A DNA stretch of 64,000 nucleotides from Sthenelais limicola (lineage: Eukaryota; Annelida; Polychaeta; Phyllodocida; Sigalionidae), in the NCBI GenBank assembly GCA_942159475.1, contig OW804097.1:50302986-50366985 (forward strand), given 5' to 3'. Numbering within the stretch: the first letter of the stretch is position 1; every line of letters begins with the position of its first letter. Below the pieces are notes generated by a model, which saw nothing but the letters and a program-made list of their open reading frames with translations, had not been told where the DNA came from and searched no databases. The position numbers and the translations under genes are program-made. Shown in pieces: positions 55,832 to 64,000 of the stretch.

Positions 55832-56101
55832 GATTTGGTACATGAAAACGATTCATTTGGTAGTTCATTTATGCAAATCTATGAATTATTGATGAATCTG
55901 GGACATGTTGCGGACTGCGGTCAAAATTTTTAGGATACCAAAAACCCAAAATGTACACTATGGTAGGGGGGTGCATTGACTAATTGAAAAACATCTGGAC
56001 ACTCTAAAACTAGTCTATTCCTCTCTTCCCAGCCCATATCCTACCAACAAAAGAGACCTTTTAGCTCTAGAAGCATTCACAATTTCTTGGGTGTGACACA
56101 A
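55832..56101. repeat. 270 bp direct repeat, left copy
   Basis: Nearly identical (about three differences) to 57218-57486, in the same orientation. The pair encloses 1.1 kb. Confidence 0.85.
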
Positions 56102-57217
56102 AGTACTGGGACTGAGATGGCCGCGGCCTCACTGCCCCAGCAGTGGCAGTGATAGTGTAGGTGTTCCTATCTTAATTTAGTTCTGGATATAGTTATAATC
56201 TTAGCATTACTGTTAGCTCATTTAGACAAGTCATGTTAGCTTTAGGTCGAACTATGGGCTTTTGATCTATAGCCCCCGTCTTGGGATGTTACCTAATTCC
56301 TTCGCCTGGCTGTGTTACTTCTTCGCTCGCCTATTGTGTCCAACCAATTATAGTCAATTAGAGTGTCTCTATAGGTCTGTGCGATAGAATTCTGGCCCTA
56401 CATACCATTCTCGGAATCAAAATACAAACTGAAAATCTGCAGTGCTAGATATTTATTTGGAGTGAACAATTATAATGAGTGAATATACACCAATCCTAAT
56501 AATGTCCTGGTGAGCCCTGAACAGATGTAACAATACCCCTTGCTGGGAGGTGTGAGTACCACTGAGTGTGTTTCCCTCAATCTCCCCTGGCCAAGCAGTA
56601 GGATATTCAAACAAGTATACAGTAAAAAGGTTCTACTTAGCTGGTGAATGTGAGTGGAGACAAGTCTGGCTAGAAGAATGCCCAAAGTACGAATCTATCT
56701 CCTTGAGAGGCAGTGTATATAAAGTCTGGAATGTTAGTCTGAATAGAATGTCCTGCATTCCATGAATCCTGGATAGTTTTCCTCTGTGGTTTCAGCAGGG
56801 AGTCTTGAAGCTGAGGCAGATCTCTGGAGAAGTTCCCTCCTCAGTCTTATCTCCTCTTTTTTATACAACACCTCTCCTCCTCCTCCAATTGGGACTTGCC
56901 AACTCATCCCCCATGTGGGGCTGCCGCATCACCTACCCACGTCATTGCGCACGTCATTCACCAGCAGAATCAATACTCCTAATTAATCTACTTAGCCACT
57001 TCCGTAAACATGTACCTCAAAGGGTCACTCAATGGTCAAGCTGCCTTAAAGCTGTATTTCCTACCTATTACAAGCTTGCCCTGATCTAAACAGTATTTTA
57101 ATAGAAAACAGATATTTTCTTAAATAAATCAGGACTCACACCAACAATAATATGCTGAAATCAACATTCCCTGACAATACATATGCCTATATTCTTTTAA
57201 AAATTAGTTTATTTTAT
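56102..57217. other. Sequence between the direct repeats
   Basis: Open frames up to 94 codons exist (56805-57089) but show no recognised motifs. It may be the body of a small LTR-like element or a spacer created by segmental duplication. Confidence 0.4.
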
Positions 57218-57486
57218 GATTTGGTACATGAAAACGATTCATTTGGTAGTTCATTTATGCAAATCTATGAATTATTAATGAATCTGGGACATGTTGCGGA
57301 CTGCGGCCAAAATTTTTAGGATACCAAAAACCCAAAATGTACACTATGGTAGGGGGTGCATTGACTAATTGAAAAACATCTGGACACTCTAAAACTAGTC
57401 TATTCCTCTCTTCCCAGCCCATATCCTACCAACAAAAGAGACCTTTTAGCTCTAGAAGCATTCACAATTTCTTGGGTGTGACACAA
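57218..57486. repeat. 270 bp direct repeat, right copy
   Basis: See the left copy at 55832. It ends in GTGTGACACAA like its partner. It does not start with TG or end with CA, so normal LTR status is doubtful. Confidence 0.85.
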
Positions 57487-57699
57487 GTGTTATCATAATA
57501 TATACATATATGTCGGATCTTATATTGGAGAATGAATAGGTGATGTCTGAGTCTGAGTCTGAAGATCAGTGTAGAGATTCCTTCTATGTTGCTATAGGTA
57601 GATGTATATATTCTAAGTCAAAACTGTAACTATCAATGACAAGACAACTAGTTCGATTCCATAGTGGTTCTGTTCTTTTATTGGGACTAGCCCCTATAG

Positions 57700-57769
57700 T
57701 TTATTTCACTGCCATCTAGTGGAGATGAGCAGGAATAATTGAGATGTAGGTCACTAGATCGGACAGTTT
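57700..57769 (+). repeat. DIRS left terminal repeat
   Basis: Its right part (GATGAG, then GAATAATTGAGATGTAGGTC, ACTAGATCGGACAGTTT) is inverted at 61685-61728. Its left part (AGTTTATTTCACTGCCATCT and the following TAGTGGAGATGAGCAGG) is inverted at 61394-61520. Confidence 0.8.
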
Positions 57770-58228
57770 ACTTCCGTCGCTTGAAAGGACAGTTTTGCAG
57801 AGCAGTGTGCTCGCTTCAATTCATACAAATCTTCGATTAAGGATATTATTCGCCACTGGAAAGTAAGTCCAGGTGTTCAGACTGGAAGACAGTGGGTCTT
57901 CCGGTCTAAGAAAAAATCGTGATCTTGCCGTCGAGCACGACATTAAGGCAGACTCGATAGGCTCCTGTGACTCCTAGGAGGACTCGGGTCAGCCATTGCA
58001 ACCTCCTTGCTCGGTCAAGCCACAAAGCTGACCTACTTGAGAGTGCGCATGCGCTTTAGGCCAAGAGCCTGCGCAAACCGATCTCACCGTTCCCAACGTT
58101 CTTTCAAACCTCAGTGGCTTCGTAGAGCAGTGCGCTCAGAAACGATCAAGAGACTTTTAAGTGATTCCAGTGGGATACAAATCACAAGACTTTATTAAAT
58201 TGTCAACAGGCCTGAGTGCATTCTCAAC

Positions 58229-59326
58229 ATGGCAAACGCAAGAAAATCCCGGTCTAAACAAACCGAGGATGAGACAGAAAAGCCGAAGACTCCAGAGAAA
58301 GTGAATCCTGGATCTAGTAAAGATGGCGATGGTGATGACCACTTGGGCCGTTACCTGAAAACGCTGACCAAGGAACAGCGAAAGGAGTTTGAGGATCAAC
58401 TCAAGGAAGCCTCAGGAAAAGGCAAAGGCAAAGGCAAACGTACATCCTCTGATGTGGAGGGGAGCGATGAAGGAGAGTACTTTGAAGACAACTCCGATTC
58501 ACCACAAACTGAAGCGCAAGAGTTTCTAACAAGTTTTTTCAAAACTGTGGTCAAGAAAGAGGAGGTCGGGCCGTAGGTCCACGCAGACCTAGTGTCCATC
58601 TTGGAGCCACTGGCCTCAGGAAAGTTTGATTTCCAAATAATGGACGAAATTAGGAAAGATTACCCTAGACCTAGCAACTGTGATAATCTACAGGTTCCCA
58701 AACTTCCTAATAACATTAAGGAGTTACTTAGTCGAGAACATAAGGACAACGACAAAATCTTGATCAGGGGACAAGAAGCCCTAATCTCAGCACTCACGAT
58801 CTTAATAGGAAATATTGAGTTGCACATGAAGTACAAGTCAGGCACTCCCTCTGAGACTACATTTAAGTCTCTGTCCAAAGCCACAGCACTGATTATGAAG
58901 GCATTCACAGATGTGACTAAGGCACGCAGAGAAGTTCTGAAGGTGGACACAAACCCAGAACTGAAGGAATTGTTTGATGACGACAAAAATCCATCAACAC
59001 CACAATGCCTGGCTGGAGACAACGTCTCTACCAAAATAGAGGAACTGAAGAAATCACAGAGAATGATTTCTTTCTTGGCCAAACCCAAAAAGGCTAAGAC
59101 CTCTGAGAGCACGGGCCCCGCTTTATTTGGAAATAGAAGGGGACGCGGGGGTTATCAAAATAATCCCGGGCGAGGAGGCCACAACGGAGGAAACAACAGC
59201 CGGGGTGGCAATCGAGGCTCGTACATGGGGAAACCTCGTGGAACGAGCAATGGCAGGGGTGGAGGAACTAACCAAGCTTTGACAACCTCAACCGGGCAGG
59301 GTTTTGCCCAAAAGGGGACTCAGTAA
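58229..59326 (+). pseudogene. DIRS ORF1 (gag-like), one in-frame stop
   Basis: From ATG 58229 one frame runs to TAA 59326, interrupted only by TAG at 58574-58576. The first 115 residues are acidic/basic and disordered. The second part (244 codons) contains a helical region (LPNNIKELLSREHKDNDKIL) and a C-terminus rich in RGG and GRGG repeats, typical of RNA-binding DIRS gag proteins. It overlaps ORF2 in the -1 register. Confidence 0.7.
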
Positions 59327-61356
59327 CCGCTGAGGCCCCCCTTGCCACCAAACCAGTCAAGCAGCAGAAAAATGTAAGTGCTAGTTTCTGTGACAAACTT
59401 TTAAACCCAGAATTGTTTAAAGCGGGGAACACTAAGAACTGTTTACCCAAATGGAGGGAATTAACGTCCGATGCTTTCATTCTGATTGGGGTTTCGGGGA
59501 CGAAGTTGGACTTTGATAAGATCCCTAAACAGACAGTCAAACCGAGACCTTTGAGGCTTAGTGATAAGGAGCAATTAATCCTGAATTTAGAGTTAAAGAA
59601 ATTGCTAAACAAGGGTGTGATTGCGAAATCTCACGAAGAGAAGGGACAATTCATTTCGAACGTTTTCTTAAGACCTAAACCCAACGGGGAACATAGGATC
59701 ATTCTCGACCTATCTAAGCTTAACAAGAACATCACTTATGAGCATTTCAAAATGGATTCTCTTAACACTGCAACCAGACTAATGTCGCAGGGATGTTTCA
59801 TGGCGTCAATAGACCTTAAGGACGCATACTATACAATTCCCATCTACAAGCCACACAGAAAGTGGCTTAAATTCTACTGGGGGGAGGAATTATACACGTA
59901 CACATGTATGGCTATGGGTTTAGCACAAGGGCCTAGATACTTCACTAAATTCCTGAAACCAGTGTTTTCGCAGTTACAAAGTCAAGGGTTTACATGCTTT
60001 GGCTACCTAGATGATACTTTCATAATGCATGAAACATATCAAGGATGTAAGGATACAGTAAGGGAACTAGCAATTCTTTTATCAGCGCTAGGGTTCACAG
60101 TTAATGTGAAGAAAAGCTCTTTTGAACCGACAAGAAAGATCCAATTTCTCGGTTATATTTTAGATTCGAAGACTATGACAGTCACCCCACCTAGTGAGAA
60201 AACAGACAAGTTTTGTGACAAAGCCAACCGACTTTTGAGAACTGAGTTCCCAACAATTTGCGAGGTGGCGTCAGTGGTAGGACTTCTCATAGACCTGACC
60301 AAAGGGGCTGAATACGGAATCATGGGACATTCGAATGATAGCATGGAGGTTCTAAAGCAACACTGGCTTAGAAGAGGCATGACACCGGCAGCTGTCGGTC
60401 TAATGATGAAATCATGGCGACCGGGCACGATCAAACAATATAATTCTTCACTCAAAAGATGGAGAGTGTATTGCCTAAAACTTAAGGTAGATTACATGGA
60501 AATCAACATACCAAGAATTGTGAATTTCCTAGCGTCGCTTCACTTTGAAGGACTGTCGCACTCCGCAGTAGGGACAGCCAGAAGTGCCCTCTCCAATTTC
60601 CTATCATTAACTAATGATCAGAAGGAATTACTGGGCAGTCACCCATGTTTAAGCAAAGTCATTAAAGGCGCATTCGAAAGTAACCCGCCTAAGCCACATT
60701 ATAAGGATACGTGGGATGTAAATAAAGTTTTGACACTTTTCAAGAAGTGGGGAAAGAATTCCAAACTTTCACTCAAGAACCTGTCGTGGAAATTAGTAAC
60801 TCTTTTAGCATTAGTCACGGCTCAAAGAAGCCAAACGATCCACGCTATGACTATCTCGGGTATTACCCAAGAACCGGATCGAGTAATAATCTGCATAGGT
60901 AGTTTACTTAAGCACAACAGGGAAGGAAAACCCCTTACTACCCTAACAATAAATAAGTTTAAAGAGGACACCAGGATTTGTCCAGTGAGATGCCTCAATA
61001 CATATCTTGAGAGCACAGAACAATTCAGAACAACAGAAGACCAGGTCTTCATCTCTTACGGTGGCACTCATAGACGAGTGGCAAAAGATACAGTATCCAG
61101 ATGGATAAAGTTCACCCTTGCTGAAGCAGGGATTGACACTAACATTTACAAAGCGCACAGCACGAGATCTGCTAGCGTATCTAAAGCAGCCAAGCTTAAA
61201 GTACCAATAGCCAATATTTTAGAAAAGGCAGGTTGGTCGAACTCGGATACGTTCGGGAAGTTCTATGAAAGGAAAATTTCAGACAAGACTGATATGGCCA
61301 AATCCATTCTAGAGGATAGCCTGTCAGCCAGAAGGAAGAAGAAGTTGGAGAATTAG
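59300..61356 (+). CDS. DIRS ORF2: reverse transcriptase and tyrosine recombinase
   Basis: The frame is open from about 59300 to TAG 61356, so it begins inside ORF1. RT motifs are FLRPKPNGEHRIILDLSKLN, MASIDLKDAYYTIPI, MGLAQGPRYFTK and GYLDDTFIM (YLDD). The tyrosine recombinase half has the catalytic R in TAQRSQTIHAM, HxxR in KAHSTRSASVSKA, W in AGWSNSDTF and Y in GKFYERK. The segment between CEVASVVGLL and the recombinase start (near 60290-60330) lacks the RNase H domain that DIRS elements have there. The frame stays open across that gap, so the loss is an in-frame deletion. Confidence 0.85.
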
Positions 61357-61393
61357 ACAGGTAAATTATTTCCTGATAAAACTAAGCTCCACA

Positions 61394-61522
61394 GTCTCAA
61401 TTATTCCTGCTCATCTCCACTAGATTTTTTTTTTTTTTAATCAGTTTTATTTTCGCACGAAATAACATGAAAATTTTGCAGAGCTAACTGCCGCATACAT
61501 AGATGGCAGTGAAATAAACTTT
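61394..61522 (+). repeat. DIRS internal complementary region
   Basis: 61394-61425 is a perfect reverse complement of the left end's TAGTGGAGATGAGCAGG segment. 61502-61522 is that of its AGTTTATTTCACTGCCATCT segment. About 75 bases with a T run lie between them here but not at the left end, so a small insertion is likely. Confidence 0.75.
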
Positions 61523-61760
61523 AAAAGTTAAATGAGACTTCCCTTCTAAAGTTGATATTTGACTAGAAGTTTATGATTGTACTTCTAGTGGTGATGAGGG
61601 AATAATTGCCCGCCGACCCACCCTTAAAACAAATATCACAGTATACTTATTAATTAAGTTTCATCAGGAAATTTATAGCTATAAAAACTGTCCGATCTAG
61701 TGACCTACATCTCAATTATTCCCTCATCAACTTTAGAAGGGAAGTCTCATTTAACTTTTA
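61523..61760 (+). repeat. DIRS right terminal repeat
   Basis: A perfect 34 bp inverted repeat (AAGTTAAATGAGACTTCCCT and on, at 61523-61556, returning at 61727-61760) frames it. The inner part matches the left terminal repeat inverted. Confidence 0.75.
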
Positions 61761-64000
61761 AATTATAGCCTATCTATATCACATAGAATTATCATAGATC
61801 ATGTGCACAGATGAAGAGGTGGAGTCCAGTTTACAATGTATTCCTGAGTAGGCCTATGCATAGCCCCTCCCCCTGTCTGTATATATATATATATATATAA
61901 CTCCCATTGGCCTGGTGTGACTTATCTCTGGGCTATAGATCCGAATGCTGTGTGATGGACAATTCCACTCCATCACAAAACAAAGGCAGGCAGGGAAACA
62001 CACATTACAGAATGAGCGTAGTGGTTGCCTGAATTGTTGGCGAGATTATCAATGGTTATCAAGCACAAATCACTTTTATTTTGTACCTCTAACCTGCCTG
62101 CAACATTCATAAACACATAAACGCAATCCTAGTACAAGTAATTCATCAAACACTTAGTTGTTCTCTTGTGTTGTGGGAGTAGAAATGAAGGTTGCTTCCA
62201 AAACAAAGATGGCGGCGATCCAAGATGGCGGCGCCCGTCAAACATGCGGTAAAGTCGCGCGAAATCTCGCCGAGAATGAGAATAGTACCGATCTGTATTC
62301 GTTTCCCAACCCTTTGGTATAATGGCCCTGCTTATATTCAACGTTAAGCATTGTCATCAGGGGTAGTGGCGCCACCTGGTGGCTTGAATTCGTACCAACT
62401 CCCTTTCTTCCCTGATGGTATCAACTAAAAACTAGCTGTCAGGATGCTAGTGGGGTATAACTACTGCCTATACTGACCTAGGACCACACATTTAAGGTTA
62501 GGTTTACAGTGTGCGACATAACCGCTGGTCCGACGGACCCAGTCTATGAAAAATGGCAGTCGGGCCATGAACTTTTCAAAAGCACTGGTCCGACTGGCCA
62601 TGAGAAAATTGGGAGGTCTAATTTCATCAGAGCTGTCCCTTATAATTAAAAAATCTCGCCATAGGTTCCATAAAACTGGGTAAGATTACAAAGGAATAAT
62701 TATTATAAAAAGCTCAGTAAATAGAGCTATTGCATATTGATGAGCCTCTAGTTTTTCATTCCTCCCCAACCCCAATTCCTCCCAAACCTTAAGGTTTTTA
62801 AAACCACAAACTCAAAATTACTCACTTTTTAAGGACCGCGGGAACCATGTATCCAGATCACCCAGATAGAGTATTAAATACTGATTAATTAGATACTTTA
62901 ACCTGTTCTTCTGGGAGTAAAAACTACGGTTTTAGGTAAATTTGAAGCTTTTCTGAAGTGTGAACAGTGACTCTCGCACTTGAATGTTTATTCAGATTCT
63001 ATTCATAGGCCTATACCTGGAAATATTCCTATATGGTATACATACCATAATTATTTAAAGGGAAACCAGGTCAAATTTACATGATTCTTGCTTGAAATCT
63101 GTAAGATTTTGGTTTGAATGGGTTATTCAGGAATTATGAAAGTCAATGATGAGGTTAAATTACATCCAGAACACACCATTTGACTCCTAATCTTGTTTAA
63201 ATTTCGGGGTGGGGGGCATGTCCCCCAAATCCCTGGAAGTACCCAGTACTAGGATTTTGGATCCTCACAGCAGGGTTCGCGAAACACAGTACCAGAATTT
63301 GGTAAGGACTTGTAGATACTACCTAGCCACAGTGCTCCTCCTGTGGGTGAGTGGAAATTTTGGGGCAATTTAGACCCTTGTTAACTACTCTAAAGGCCTG
63401 CCGAAATATTGCATTTATAAGGTTTGAAATTAATGCTCTGGTCATGCATTTTTGCTCGGAAAATTCCTAGCCGTGGCCAGTGATAGAGCCCATATACAAA
63501 GTGAGCTATATACACCAGCGATTTTGATGACGAAATGGATTTAGAGTCACTCTGACTATTAAATGGGTAGTTTCCCACACAGTATTCGTCGAGGAAAAGA
63601 TCTTATTTCAGTTGAAATAAATATTATCTTCATGCATTATTCATGTGTATTCATTTTACTTGTCTTTTAATTTTTGAAGAGATAAAGGAAACGTATGTTT
63701 GTCTATAATATTTAACATGAATAAATAGATTCTTTGGTTTCTATCAATGAGGTATTGTAAATGTTATTCGATACATTACTTAACCCCCTATCCCTGCCTC
63801 TACCTTGCAACAAAAGATGCTGAAAAATGCCGAATTGAGAGACTTCCGGTCGAGAGAGAAAGCATAAAGACGGTTTGGCAGTGCGCCCACCCTTTTTCCT
63901 TTTCAGATCCGGCAGTATTTTGGTACAACTCAATACAAGTTGCTCAAAGTGTGTATAAATGCTCAGGGAAGACGAAGAAAGCGTGGACTAAGCAAGAATC
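61761..64000. other. No gene recognised
   Basis: This is AT-rich with (TA)n at 61882-61900. A promoter-like GC-richer patch at 62200-62275 has two AAGATGGCGGC motifs 16 bases apart. Open frames are short and unconvincing. Confidence 0.4.
62368..62383 (+). promoter_or_regulatory. CTCF-like site
   Basis: GGCGCCACCTGGTGGC differs from the core GCGCCCCCTGGTGGC of the vertebrate/fly CTCF motif at one base. It is also nearly palindromic around CCTGG. Bilaterians carry CTCF, so use as an insulator site is possible. Confidence 0.35.

Larger units (their letters stand above)
57700..61760 (+). mobile_element. DIRS-like tyrosine-recombinase retroelement
   Basis: It has gag-like ORF1 and an RT plus tyrosine recombinase ORF2, with inverted terminal repeats and an internal complementary region, the defining DIRS layout. 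The length (about 4.1 kb) is short for the family because the RNase H region appears to be deleted. Confidence 0.8.

Noticed and set aside
55832..57486. Direct repeats as a pair of LTRs
   Set aside because: No TG...CA ends, no primer-binding site or polypurine tract next to them and no coding body; kept only as direct repeats.
57930..58130. tRNA- or promoter-like sequence before DIRS ORF1
   Set aside because: No cloverleaf or A/B box arrangement could be formed; it is probably DIRS leader.

Overview
This window is metazoan nuclear DNA and almost entirely nested mobile elements. The evidence is AT-rich intergenic sequence, GT-AG introns with good donors and acceptors (a clean seven-exon gene on the minus strand at 24852-28970), a DIRS-like element, an env-bearing Ty3/gypsy-like element and many foldback elements. 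The repertoire suggests an aquatic invertebrate, but the species cannot be named from sequence alone. I found no convincing single-copy host gene, rRNA or tRNA.

Layout. (1) 1-3398 plus 18343-18914 is a partial copy (copy 1) of the envelope/accessory half of a large retroelement on the minus strand, broken by an inserted 15 kb block (3399-18342). That block carries terminal inverted repeats and a very unusual mosaic of tandem repeats (about 4.3-13.2 kb) and ends in one orphan coding exon (16295-16455). (2) 18915-31209 is a PIF/Harbinger-type transposon. It has an intact Myb/SANT-like DNA-binding gene on the minus strand, but its transposase (plus strand) keeps only N- and C-terminal exons. (3) 31210 to about 53515 is copy 2 of the retroelement, minus strand, from a probable 5' LTR (TATA box, candidate primer-binding site, leader splice donor) through gag, protease, RT, RNase H, integrase, five small ORFs (A-E), two further small ORFs (F, G) and an F-type envelope. 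Copy 2 is cut by a 3.76 kb inverted-repeat element in pol (44981-48744) and by a 1.5 kb foldback in ORF E; the Harbinger end truncates env. (4) 53519-57500 holds small foldback/TTAA elements and a 270 bp direct repeat pair. (5) 57700-61760 is a DIRS-like tyrosine-recombinase retroelement whose RNase H region appears deleted. (6) 61761-64000 has no recognised gene but contains a CTCF-like site.

How it fits together. The most interesting part is the pol-env interval of the large retroelement. ORFs A-E are separate 175-191 residue, basic, start-to-stop reading frames in one orientation that share two sequence motifs, so they look like a tandem paralogous accessory family. Splice-donor-like sequences lie at or just past the ends of several of these ORFs, and the env signal peptide is divided by a short intron. 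Together this suggests a complex-retrovirus-like spliced expression programme inside a Ty3/gypsy-lineage element. I do not know this accessory family. Most of gag-pol-env carries stops, frameshifts or insertions, so the copy itself is decayed.
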